Counted from the stretch's first letter, positions 1 to 7,200 are shown. The stretch: DNA of 16,551 nucleotides from CAXBES01 sp965367015 (GCA_965367015.1 CBDUGY010000061.1:1-16551); one strand, 5' to 3'. Made by a program: numbers and translations. Notes: generated by a model not told the origin, from the sequence alone.

Positions 1-1
1 C

Positions 2-400
2 GTAATCAGAAAGGAATTTTTAAAATATATTCCTACTGAAAAAATCCAGAGAGATAGTACCGCTACAATAGAATTAGTAAATTATAATCCACAAAAACTG
101 GTGTACGAAACTTCAACTACATCGCCACAATTGGCCATATTTTCTGAAGTGTATTATCCAAAAGGATGGAATGCTTACATCAATGGAGAGCCTGCCGAAT
201 ACTTCAGGGCGAATTATACGCTTAGAGCGATGACGATTCCTCCGGGTAATAACAGGATTGAATTTATATTTGAACCCAAGGTTATTAAAACAGGAAGTAC
301 GATTAGTTTAGCGAGTAGCATTTTATTTGGGTTGATATTGTTGGGCGGACTTTTCTACATCTACAGGAGCAGACAATCTGAAACAAAGGCTCCTTCATAA
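2..400 (+). CDS. YfhO-family membrane protein, C-terminal fragment (5' end outside window)
   Basis: The reading frame is open from base 2 with no start required, so the gene begins before the window and only its last 132 codons are visible. The visible part has the ending typical of YfhO-like proteins: a beta-rich extracytoplasmic segment (YYPKGWNAYINGEPAEYFRA, then a 'lRAmtiPpGnnrIeFiFeP' stretch), followed by one hydrophobic helix (about SLASSILFGLILLGGLFYIY) and a short basic and polar tail. YfhO proteins are large multi-spanning membrane proteins linked to glycosylation of surface polymers such as lipoteichoic acid in Firmicutes. In Bacteroidota the substrate is not known. The GTG at 101 is only an internal codon. 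Its stop overlaps the next gene's start (TAATG), so the two are probably translationally coupled and act in the same envelope-glycan process (inference). Confidence 0.85.
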   Translation, partial: VIRKEFLKYIPTEKIQRDSTATIELVNYNPQKLVYETSTTSPQLAIFSEVYYPKGWNAYINGEPAEYFRANYTLRAMTIPPGNNRIEFIFEPKVIKTGSTISLASSILFGLILLGGLFYIYRSRQSETKAPS

Positions 401-1707
401 TGAAGCGGGCGCTCATAATAACATATTATTGGCCACCGGCCGGTGGTCCGGGGGTACAACGATGGTTGATGTTCGTTAAATACTTTCGGGATTTCGGGGT
501 AGAACCAATTGTTTACGTTCCTGAAAATCCGCATTATCCTCTAACTGACAGTACTTTTGCTGCTGAAATACCTTCAGATATTGAAATTATAAAGTTTCCA
601 ATCAAGGAACCTTATAAACTCGCGGGATTATTTTCAAAGAAAAAAACCAAGCAGATTAGCAGTGGGATCATTTCAGAAAAGAAAAAAACCATTCTCGAAA
701 AAATAATGTTATTTGTTCGAGGGAATTTCTTTATACCAGATGCCAGAGTAGGATGGGTGCAGCCTTCCGTAGCATTTTTAAAGAATTATTTAAAGGAAAA
801 CGCCGTTGATACGATTATAACCACGGGACCGCCTCATAGTCTTCATCTTATCGGACAAAGACTACAGGGCGATCTTCGATTACCTTGGATTGCCGATTTT
901 AGAGATCCATGGACTACAATACATTATCACAAGTCACTTCAATTAACCACTGCTTCAGAAAGAAAGCATAAACAGCTGGAGTCAAAAGTGCTTAACGCGG
1001 CAGATGCGATTGTGGTTACAAGCCCCACAACAAAGACAGAATTTCAACAAATTACTGAGAGACCTATTGAGATCATTACAAATGGTTTTGAGATTTCCGA
1101 AGATATTCTCTCTGTTTTAGATAAAACTTTTTCGATAGCACATGTAGGCTCTTTATTAAGTGAGAGAAACCCCTTGATACTTTGGCATATTCTGTCTGAA
1201 ATTTCTTCAGAAACCCCCGATTTTCTAACGGACCTTAAAATTAAACTCGCCGGAACAATTAGCGAGGAAATACTTAGTAGTATAGAGGAATTCGGTCTAT
1301 CTGAATGTCTTGAGAACCTTGGCTATGTTACCCATTCTGAAGCGATTCAAATACAACACAATGCTCAGCTATTGCTGTTAGTGGAAATTGATAGCGTCGA
1401 AACCCGATCTATCATTCCCGGTAAGCTATTTGAATATTTGGCTGCGCGAAGACCCATTATAGCTTTAGGGCCAAGGGGTAGTGATGTTAAGGCTATTGTT
1501 GATGAAACAGAAAGTGGAGAGTATTTTACCACTTCAGATAAGCAAGCATTGAAAAATTATATTTTAAAAAAGTATCGTCAATATAAAAATGCTTCACTGA
1601 CGATAGATTCTAAAGGCATTGAAAAATATAGCAGGAGGGAACTTACGCGCACTATGGCAAAGTTGATAGATAGGACCATAACCTCTGTAAAAGCGAAACC
1701 CCGCTAA
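400..1707 (+). CDS. Glycosyltransferase, GT-B fold (GT4-like)
   Basis: This 435-residue protein has a two-lobed GT-B plan. The N-terminal lobe opens with a beta strand and a glycine-rich loop (ALIITYYWPPAGGPGVQR, residues 4-21), as in many polysaccharide-biosynthesis glycosyltransferases. An internal motif ADFRDPW lies at about 165-171. The C-terminal nucleotide-sugar-binding lobe starts near IAHVGSLL (247-254). The acidic donor-site motif reads IPGKLFEYLAARRPIIAL (339-356). A final YSRRELTRTMAKLID helix resembles the tails of GT4-like enzymes. It has no signal peptide or membrane segment, so it likely acts on the cytoplasmic face of the membrane. It probably transfers a sugar from a nucleotide donor in envelope or exopolysaccharide synthesis. 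Donor and acceptor cannot be read from the sequence. Its ATG overlaps the stop of the YfhO-like gene by one base. Its last codons form one arm of a terminator hairpin. Confidence 0.85.
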   Translation: MKRALIITYYWPPAGGPGVQRWLMFVKYFRDFGVEPIVYVPENPHYPLTDSTFAAEIPSDIEIIKFPIKEPYKLAGLFSKKKTKQISSGIISEKKKTILEKIMLFVRGNFFIPDARVGWVQPSVAFLKNYLKENAVDTIITTGPPHSLHLIGQRLQGDLRLPWIADFRDPWTTIHYHKSLQLTTASERKHKQLESKVLNAADAIVVTSPTTKTEFQQITERPIEIITNGFEISEDILSVLDKTFSIAHVGSLLSERNPLILWHILSEISSETPDFLTDLKIKLAGTISEEILSSIEEFGLSECLENLGYVTHSEAIQIQHNAQLLLLVEIDSVETRSIIPGKLFEYLAARRPIIALGPRGSDVKAIVDETESGEYFTTSDKQALKNYILKKYRQYKNASLTIDSKGIEKYSRRELTRTMAKLIDRTITSVKAKPR

Positions 1708-1730
1708 ACAAGATGTTTAACAGGGGTTTC
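1695..1730 (-). terminator. Hairpin between convergent genes, likely terminator of the repeat-rich secreted protein
   Basis: GAAACCCC (1695-1702) pairs perfectly with GGGGTTTC (1723-1730). Inside it TAAACA (1705-1710) pairs with TGTTTA (1714-1719) around a 3-nt loop. On the minus strand it follows the stop of the secreted-protein gene by about 20 nt and is followed by CGCTTTTAC, a modest T-run. It could also work for the plus strand, where it overlaps the last four codons of the glycosyltransferase gene, stop included. Confidence 0.7.
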
Positions 1731-1731
1731 T

Positions 1732-1748
1732 AACTAACCAACCAAAAA
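1732..1748 (-). repeat. 3'-UTR 17-mer, copy 1
   Basis: The minus strand reads TTTTTGGTTGGTTAGTT, starting 3 nt after the stop of the 479-residue gene and just before its terminator hairpin. An identical 17-mer follows the stop of the paralogous gene at 3446-3462. Confidence 0.8.
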
Positions 1749-1751
1749 TTC

Positions 1752-3191
1752 TTAATTTCCTCTTCCTCTTCTTGAAGTATTTGCCTTGGACTTGGTAGAT
1801 CCGCTTCGGCTAACACTCTTTGATCTGGAACTTGTGCTTCTTTTTGCACTCGTCTGTCTTGAAGAACGATTCGTTGTACTTCGTTGAACATTCTTACCGC
1901 TACTTCTAGAAGCCGTACTTTTTCTTTGCTGCGAACGCTTAGCTTGAGGTGCTTTTCTTGAGCCACTATTTCTGGCAACAACTTTTCTGGATCCGCTCTT
2001 GTTCACATTTCCACGACTTGATGAAGACCTGTTTGAATTTTTTACAGTTCCTCTATCGCTTTTCTTAGCTACACCACGAGTGGTTGCCGGTCTGCTTCCT
2101 TTCGAATTCCTGGCAGTTCCTCGATCACTTTTTTTAGCTACTCCACGAGTTGTCGCCGGTCTGTTTCCATTCGTACTTCTCGCCGAACCTCTATCGTCTT
2201 TCTTTGCAACGCCACGAGTAGTCGCCGGTCTGTTTCCGTTTGTATTTCTCGCCGAACCTCTGTCGTCTTTCTTTGCAACGCCACGAGTAGTCGCCGGTCT
2301 GTTACCGTTAGTATTTCTCGCCGAACCTCTATCGTCCTTCTTTGCAACGCCACGAGAATTTGTTGGTCTGTTCCCGTTGTTATTTCTCGCAGTTCCTCTA
2401 TCATTACCTTTCGCAATTCCTCGAGAATTGCCAGCATTATCTCTCCTACCACTTTGAGAAATCATTGTATTTCTTCTATTCGGTTTAAAATCACGGTTCA
2501 CCGCAGTTCTTCCACCTTTATAATGTACTCTACTCCCGGGTCTATGGAAACTACGTCTTGCGTTTGAATAGGCCACATTATGTCTATTGTGATAGTAGTT
2601 TCTATGATGATGGTAACTATAACGAATAGGGCTGTAGTATCTTCTATATGGATAATCATAAACGATACAGCTTGCGAAGATTGGTCTCACATAGAAAACG
2701 TGCCATGGGCGGGGAACATAAAAACGATTGTATACATTGATATATCCGGTATATCCAGAATAATATCCATAGTAGTCGTAGTTAATATGTAGTCCACCTA
2801 CGCGAACAATTCGTCTGTCGTTATATTGAATATCTACTGAACCAGCCTGTGTAATGCGTCCGTATTCATCGTAATATACCGGAACATCTTCAATTTGAAG
2901 CACAGCTCCATAATCATCATACTGAACATACATATCGTAATCATGACCGGAGTTGAAACTAACGTTTACTCCCGGGGCACTGATTGTAACCTCGGTTCCG
3001 TTTACCGGACCTACATAGGCAAAATCAAACTGACCATCAGGGAAGACTGAAAACTCAACGCCACCTTCTACGAAGATATACGCTTTTCCATCGTACCTGT
3101 TTATTGTGTAATCTTCTGCGGCAACCGGGGTTGCTTTAGCGGCAAAACTAACTAGGAAGATTCCGACTAATGCTATTGCAAATTTTTTCAT
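1752..3191 (-). CDS. Secreted protein with beta-repeat N-domain and basic 23-residue tandem-repeat tail, function unknown
   Basis: This 479-residue protein is probably exported. Residues 1-25 are a clear Sec signal peptide (MKK, hydrophobic core, cleavage around PVAA). Residues 26-57 carry a block, FVEGGVEFSVFPDGQFDF (40-57), shared with the neighbouring paralog. Residues 95-157 form about three to four repeats of roughly 16 residues (GRITQAGSVDIQYNDR type), likely beta hairpins. Residues 175-208 are rich in Tyr, His and Arg. From 256 to about 390 there are six repeats of exactly 23 residues (SRGVAKKDDRGSARNTNGN plus RPAT). The rest is a Ser/Arg/Lys/Asn tail with almost no acidic residues. 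The tail would be strongly positive and probably disordered, which suits binding of polyanions such as surface polysaccharide or extracellular DNA (inference). I do not recognise a named family. Regulation may be by sigma-54 (site at 3255-3270). Confidence 0.8.
   Translation of the reverse strand: MKKFAIALVGIFLVSFAAKATPVAAEDYTINRYDGKAYIFVEGGVEFSVFPDGQFDFAYVGPVNGTEVTISAPGVNVSFNSGHDYDMYVQYDDYGAVLQIEDVPVYYDEYGRITQAGSVDIQYNDRRIVRVGGLHINYDYYGYYSGYTGYINVYNRFYVPRPWHVFYVRPIFASCIVYDYPYRRYYSPIRYSYHHHRNYYHNRHNVAYSNARRSFHRPGSRVHYKGGRTAVNRDFKPNRRNTMISQSGRRDNAGNSRGIAKGNDRGTARNNNGNRPTNSRGVAKKDDRGSARNTNGNRPATTRGVAKKDDRGSARNTNGNRPATTRGVAKKDDRGSARSTNGNRPATTRGVAKKSDRGTARNSKGSRPATTRGVAKKSDRGTVKNSNRSSSSRGNVNKSGSRKVVARNSGSRKAPQAKRSQQRKSTASRSSGKNVQRSTTNRSSRQTSAKRSTSSRSKSVSRSGSTKSKANTSRRGRGN
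2040..2455 (-). repeat. Tandem 69-bp repeat, six copies, in frame
   Basis: The landmark CCACGAG occurs on the plus strand at 2074, 2143, 2212, 2281 and 2350, with a CCTCGAG variant at 2419. Spacing is exactly 69 bp each time, or 23 codons. The central units (about 2165-2370) are nearly identical at the DNA level and the outer units are diverged. This fits expansion from the middle by unequal recombination or slippage. Length variation between strains would stay in frame. Confidence 0.9.
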
Positions 3192-3254
3192 AATTGTAAA
3201 TTTTAAGTTGTACTTGCTTTAATTTTTTGGTCAGCGAGATACGATTACATAATT

Positions 3255-3270
3255 ACAACGACCGTGCCAA
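3255..3270 (-). promoter_or_regulatory. Putative sigma-54 (-24/-12) promoter of the 479-residue secreted protein
   Basis: The minus strand reads TTGGCACGGTCGTTGT. This matches the RpoN consensus YTGGCACG-N4-TTGCW with correct GG-to-TG spacing and one mismatch (TTGT for TTGC). Its 5' end lies 79 nt upstream of the start codon, implying a leader of about 50 nt. The paralogous gene has a similar element at the same distance. No activator site was identified. Confidence 0.5.
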
Positions 3271-3403
3271 AAATGAAAAACTCATAGTTAATAGGGGGTT
3301 TTGGATGTTTAATCTGTTAGAAAAAAAAGCTTTGAACAGTACCATATATTTAAGACTGTAATATGAAAGAAGAGTTTAATCTGCTAATATTCAGATAAAA
3401 AAA

Positions 3404-3438
3404 AATCCGCCGATAACATTTTACTGTATCGACGGATT
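3404..3438 (-). terminator. Strong intrinsic terminator after the 189-residue secreted protein
   Basis: AATCCG-C-CGATA (3404-3415) pairs with TATCG-A-CGGATT (3427-3438), an 11-bp stem with one C/A mismatch and an 11-nt loop. On the minus strand it is followed by nine T (plus strand A-run 3397-3405). This is a textbook Rho-independent terminator, located 25 nt after the gene's stop codon. It separates the two paralogous genes into independent transcription units. Confidence 0.9.
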
Positions 3439-3445
3439 CTAAAAA

Positions 3446-3462
3446 AACTAACCAACCAAAAA
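3446..3462 (-). repeat. 3'-UTR 17-mer, copy 2
   Basis: The minus strand reads TTTTTGGTTGGTTAGTT, directly after the TAG stop at 3463-3465 and just before the terminator. It is identical to the sequence at 1732-1748 in the same position relative to the paralogous gene. Confidence 0.8.
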
Positions 3463-4032
3463 CTATTTAATTTCTCTTTTTCTTCTTTTTATATTCCAAT
3501 CATCATCATCGTAGTCATTATATGAATACCAATCATCGTGCCAATCTTGATCGTTAAAACGATTTATCGTCCCGTAAGTACTTCTTATTTTTCCGAAGCG
3601 ATTGTAAACAATATCCATGTTACCAACACTCATCAATCTTCCTCTATAATAATGCAACGGAACATTTCCGATAGTTCTTACCTTCCCATTTCTCTGGTAT
3701 GTTATCTGGGTTCTACCAATTTGAACAATGTTTCCACGTCTATCAGTAATTACACGAGGACGATGCCCTTTTCTGTATTTATTGTTGAGATGTGCATTAT
3801 TATAGGTTCTCCATTTTTTATGTTTCCCTTTTTTAAGAATTTTAAAATTGAAGGTTCCATTAATAGCTACAGAGTAGAGAACACCATTTTCCACAAAGCG
3901 AATTTCTTGCGAATTGTAATAGCGATGTTTTTTTCCCGGATTCGTACCTACATTTTCTTGGGTGGTAGTAAAAGCCTGCGTAGTGATTCCAACGAGGAAT
4001 ACGGCTACTAATAAAAATACTTTTTTCATCAT
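3463..4032 (-). CDS. Secreted protein with 16-residue beta repeats, paralog of the downstream gene, function unknown
   Basis: This 189-residue protein has an N-terminal signal peptide (MMKK, hydrophobic to residue 20, likely cleavage after TTQA). The start could be either of two adjacent ATGs (4032 or 4029). Residues 44-63 contain FVENGVLYSVAINGTFNF, clearly related to FVEGGVEFSVFPDGQFDF in the gene at 1752-3191. Residues 100-155 hold repeats of 15-16 residues of the form G-[KRN]-[IVL]-x-x-[IV]-G-x-x-x-[IL]-x-Y, for example GKVRTIGNVPLHYYR. The C-terminus switches from an acidic, aromatic patch (DWHDDWYSYNDYDDDDW) to a basic end (KRRKREIK). Unlike its paralog it lacks the 23-residue repeat tail. 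A periplasmic or surface location is inferred. I do not recognise a family. It has its own sigma-54-like promoter and strong terminator, so it is probably monocistronic. Confidence 0.75.
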   Translation of the reverse strand: MMKKVFLLVAVFLVGITTQAFTTTQENVGTNPGKKHRYYNSQEIRFVENGVLYSVAINGTFNFKILKKGKHKKWRTYNNAHLNNKYRKGHRPRVITDRRGNIVQIGRTQITYQRNGKVRTIGNVPLHYYRGRLMSVGNMDIVYNRFGKIRSTYGTINRFNDQDWHDDWYSYNDYDDDDWNIKRRKREIK

Positions 4033-4049
4033 GAATGTATTTGGGTTAT

Positions 4050-4073
4050 GTCTTCATAATAAGCGTTGAAGAC
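4050..4073 (-). promoter_or_regulatory. Inverted repeat in the 5' leader of the 189-residue secreted protein
   Basis: GTCTTCA (4050-4056) and TGAAGAC (4067-4073) form perfect 7-bp arms around a 10-nt spacer. They lie 18 nt upstream of the ATG and downstream of the predicted transcription start. It could be an RNA hairpin affecting translation or stability, or an operator. The sibling gene has no equivalent. Confidence 0.35.
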
Positions 4074-4096
4074 TTGCGCTATTCGCTTAGTTTAAA

Positions 4097-4112
4097 CCAA
4101 TAGCCATGCCAA
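4097..4112 (-). promoter_or_regulatory. Putative sigma-54 (-24/-12) promoter of the 189-residue secreted protein
   Basis: The minus strand reads TTGGCATGGCTATTGG. It keeps the TGGCA of the -24 box and the TTG of the -12 box at the correct spacing, but has T for C in the -24 box and TTGG instead of TTGC. Its 5' end is 80 nt upstream of the start codon, compared with 79 nt for the sibling element at 3255-3270. The equal placement is the main support. Confidence 0.4.
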
Positions 4113-4171
4113 ACACGTAAGTATCTCGTTGTTAGATTTTTAAATACTGTGGATGAAACTAATATTAAGGA

Positions 4172-6952
4172 TCAATTAATTTTTTCCTTCAAATATTCTG
4201 CGGTATATGATTCTTTATTCTGAATAATTTCTTCGGGAGTGCCTTGAACGATAACATTTCCACCCTTACTTCCTCCTTCTAAACCCAGATCAATAATATG
4301 GTCCGCACATTTTATTAAATCTAAATTATGTTCTACCACAACCACTGTATGGCCTTTGTCCAGTAAAGCATAGAAAGAAGCGAGCAGCTTTTTAATATCG
4401 TGGAAGTGTAAACCGGTGGTAGGCTCGTCAAAAATGAATAAGGTTTTATCTTTGGTGGTCCCTTTCACTAAAAATGATGCTAGCTTGATTCGCTGTGCTT
4501 CACCCCCTGAAAGGGTAGAGGAACTTTGCCCCAGCTGAACATAACCTAATCCTACATCTTGCAAAGGTTGCAGTTTATTGGTGATCTTTTTTTCATCATA
4601 AAGTTGAAAAAAAGCGATAGCATCATCTACCGTCATTGTTAGGATATCGTCAATATTTTTGTCGTGAAATTTCACTTCTAAGACCTCTTTTTTAAACCGT
4701 TTCCCTTTGCAGGTATCACATTCTAAATGCACATCGGCCATAAATTGCATCTCGATCGTTACTTCGCCTTCACCTTTACAGGTTTCACAGCGTCCGCCAT
4801 CTACATTAAAGCTAAAATGTTTCGCTTTATAACCGCGGATGTCTGAAAGTTTCTGCGAAGCGAATAGATTACGAATGTCGTCGTATGCTTTAATATAGGT
4901 CACCGGATTAGATCTGCTGGAGCGTCCGATAGGATTCTGATCGATAAATTCTATATTTTTCACATTCTTAAAATTACCTTCCAATGCCGTAAACTGTCCC
5001 GGTTTTTCGCCATAACCACCAATCTCGCGGAGCATTGCCGGATATAGAATTTTCCTAACTAAACTACTCTTTCCGCTTCCTGAAACCCCGGTTACGGCCG
5101 TAAAGACCCCTAAAGGAAAAGTTACATCTACATTTTTAAGATTATTATGTCGCGCTCCTTTAATATGGATTTGTTCTTTTGAGGTCCTACGTTTTTTTGG
5201 AACCTCAATTTCCAAGGTCCCGCTGAGGTAGCCTGCTGTAAGCGAATCTGATTTCAGTATTTCTGCATATGTCCCGGTTGCCATCACTTCTCCTCCAAAA
5301 GTCCCCGCTTCCGGTCCGATATCAATAATTTCATCTGCCGCCTTCATTATATCTTCGTCATGTTCTACCACGATAACCGTATTCCCTAAATCTCTAAGGG
5401 ATTTTAAAACAACGATTAGACGCTCAGTGTCTTTAGGATGTAATCCAATACTAGGTTCATCTAAAATATACATTGAACCCACCAAACTGCTTCCTAACGA
5501 TGTTGCCAGATTTATACGTTGCGATTCACCACCGGAAAGCGTATTCGATTTTCGGTTTAAGGTAAGATAGCTCAACCCTACATCCATCAGGAACGACAGG
5601 CGGTTATTTATTTCTAAAAGCAAGCGTTTCGCTACTTTTTGATCGTATTGGTTTAACTTTAATTTTGAAAAGAAAGCTGCAACTTCATCGAGAGGTAATT
5701 CAACTAATTCCTGTATTGCAACATTATTAATTTTGACATATCCTGCTTCAGGACGAAGTCGTTTTCCTTTACAGGTGCTACATTTTGTCTTCCCGCGGTA
5801 GCGTGATAGCATTACGCGATTCTGAATTTTATAACTTTTCGATTCTAAATATGAGAAAAAACTGTTGAGACCTTCAAAATAACTGTTTCCTTCCCAAATC
5901 AGTTGTTTTTGTTCTTCTGAAAGCTCAAACCAGGGTTTGTGAATTGGGAAATCGAATTTATAAGCGTTATTTACTAATTGATCTCGATACCAACTCATAC
6001 TTTCACCTCGCCATGGAAAGATAGCGTTTTCATATATTGAGAGTGCCGTATTCGGAATCACGAGATCTGCATCAACACCTATTACATCTCCATAACCTTC
6101 ACATGTAGGACAGGCTCCGTAGGGGTTGTTAAAACTGAATAAGTGCACATTCGGTTCCAGGAATAGTATTCCGTCGGCTTCAAATCGATTATTGAATTCG
6201 GTCACCTTTTGGTCGGAAAGATTTTTAATATAGAGTTCACCCTTTCCTTCAAAAAAGGCTACCTGAATAGCATCGGCCAGGCGATTATAGAAATCTTCTT
6301 CATCCTTTGTTATCACCCGATCGATAACCAATTGCATTTTCTTCGGAAGGGATTTTCCTTTTAATTCGTCGATTCTTACAACTTCATCATCAATCTTTAC
6401 ACGGGCGTATCCTTGCTGCGCCAGCGCCTGAAGTTTATTCTCCATGGTTCTGCCTTCTTCGAGATGGATAGGAGTGAGGAGGAGCAATTTTTGTCCTTCC
6501 TCGAACGATTTGATGAAATTTATTACATCCGAAACAGTGTCTTTTTTCACTTCTTTACCCGAAATTGGTGAAATTGTCTTACCTATTCGTGTATAAAGCA
6601 ATTTTAAATAATCATAAATTTCGGTTGAAGTTCCCACGGTTGAACGCGGGTTAGTTGCATTTACCTTTTGCTCGATCGCAATGGCAGGGGAAATTCCCTT
6701 TATTGAGTCTACTTTCGGCTTATTTAACCGGCCTAAAAATTGTCTTGCATACGATGAAAGACTTTCTACATATCTTCTTTGTCCTTCTGCATAAAGAGTG
6801 TCGAAAGCGAGGCTGGACTTACCACTACCCGACAAACCTGTAATTACAACCAATTTATTTCTCGGTATGGCTACGTCTATATTTTTAAGGTTATGCAGTT
6901 TTGCACCCTGGATGAGAATATTTTTTTTTGTGTCTAAAGTTTTGATGTCCAA
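4172..6952 (-). CDS. uvrA: Excinuclease ABC subunit A (UvrA)
   Basis: UvrA is the damage-sensing ATPase of nucleotide excision repair; it loads UvrB onto lesions. The 926 residues hold two ABC modules. Walker A motifs are GLSGSGKSS (39-47) and GVSGSGKSS (622-630). Signature motifs are LSGGESQR (472-479) and LSGGEAQR (814-821). Walker B regions are YILDEPSIGLH (495-505) and FIFDEPTTGLH (839-849). Zinc-binding CxxC pairs lie at C281/C284, C391/C394, C722/C725 and C745/C748. The CxxC that precedes FSFNNPxGACP in E. coli UvrA is absent here (FEADGILFLEP instead). The frame has no upstream ATG: a TAA lies five codons before, and the only initiator before residue 170 is TTG at 6952, preceded by a good -7 box. 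Length fits the family (E. coli 940). It appears monocistronic; no clear terminator was found after it. Confidence 0.97.
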   Translation of the reverse strand: MDIKTLDTKKNILIQGAKLHNLKNIDVAIPRNKLVVITGLSGSGKSSLAFDTLYAEGQRRYVESLSSYARQFLGRLNKPKVDSIKGISPAIAIEQKVNATNPRSTVGTSTEIYDYLKLLYTRIGKTISPISGKEVKKDTVSDVINFIKSFEEGQKLLLLTPIHLEEGRTMENKLQALAQQGYARVKIDDEVVRIDELKGKSLPKKMQLVIDRVITKDEEDFYNRLADAIQVAFFEGKGELYIKNLSDQKVTEFNNRFEADGILFLEPNVHLFSFNNPYGACPTCEGYGDVIGVDADLVIPNTALSIYENAIFPWRGESMSWYRDQLVNNAYKFDFPIHKPWFELSEEQKQLIWEGNSYFEGLNSFFSYLESKSYKIQNRVMLSRYRGKTKCSTCKGKRLRPEAGYVKINNVAIQELVELPLDEVAAFFSKLKLNQYDQKVAKRLLLEINNRLSFLMDVGLSYLTLNRKSNTLSGGESQRINLATSLGSSLVGSMYILDEPSIGLHPKDTERLIVVLKSLRDLGNTVIVVEHDEDIMKAADEIIDIGPEAGTFGGEVMATGTYAEILKSDSLTAGYLSGTLEIEVPKKRRTSKEQIHIKGARHNNLKNVDVTFPLGVFTAVTGVSGSGKSSLVRKILYPAMLREIGGYGEKPGQFTALEGNFKNVKNIEFIDQNPIGRSSRSNPVTYIKAYDDIRNLFASQKLSDIRGYKAKHFSFNVDGGRCETCKGEGEVTIEMQFMADVHLECDTCKGKRFKKEVLEVKFHDKNIDDILTMTVDDAIAFFQLYDEKKITNKLQPLQDVGLGYVQLGQSSSTLSGGEAQRIKLASFLVKGTTKDKTLFIFDEPTTGLHFHDIKKLLASFYALLDKGHTVVVVEHNLDLIKCADHIIDLGLEGGSKGGNVIVQGTPEEIIQNKESYTAEYLKEKIN

Positions 6953-6978
6953 ACGTGTAAATTTTTAGTAGAATTTTG

Positions 6979-6986
6979 CAAAGATA
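6979..6986 (-). promoter_or_regulatory. -7 box of the uvrA promoter (Bacteroidota type)
   Basis: The minus strand reads TATCTTTG, a perfect TAnnTTTG box, 26 nt upstream of the TTG start codon. A convincing -33 TTTG at the usual spacing is not seen. A start site near 6972 would give a leader of about 20 nt, which supports the TTG start. Confidence 0.5.
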
Positions 6987-7052
6987 CTACATTGCTTTTG
7001 GGATTACACATTTGCATTTATTATAATTTATTAAAGAAAATATTAACTTTTT

Positions 7053-7085
7053 TTTGCATTTGTTAACTCTTTGTTGTTATATTTA
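7053..7085 (+). promoter_or_regulatory. Possible promoter of the sigma-factor gene
   Basis: TTTG (7053-7056), a 21-nt spacer and TATATTTA (7078-7085) resemble the Bacteroidota -33/-7 pair, with one mismatch in the -7 box. It would give a leader of about 108 nt. A second weak candidate is TACTTTTA at 7130-7137. The rest of the uvrA/sigma intergenic region (6953-7200) is very AT-rich and shows nothing else. Confidence 0.35.
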
Positions 7086-7200
7086 CAGCCTAACGTCATT
7101 TATAAAAATTATTGCCTATAGCATATTATTACTTTTAAAATTGAAACATAGCAGCTAAACAGCCAAATTTAATAGTTGTTTATTTTTAAAAAGTATTGAT

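Noticed and set aside
1730..2452. Other minus-frame ORFs (1730-1981 and 2138-2452) inside the secreted-protein gene
   Set aside because: They are alternate frames of the same low-complexity region, with no start context and no family resemblance.
1752..2455. CRISPR array
   Set aside because: The 69-bp periodicity is continuous coding repeat without distinct repeat and spacer parts.
1999..2457. 152-codon plus-strand ORF with repeated 'FATPRVVAGLFPF' units
   Set aside because: It is the antisense image of the 69-bp repeat. Repeats with a multiple-of-three period keep all frames open, and the sense frame has a signal peptide, promoter and terminator.
3538..4011. 157-codon plus-strand ORF opposite the 189-residue secreted protein
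   Set aside because: It is antisense to a gene with signal peptide, paralog and strong terminator. Its translation shows no recognisable domain.
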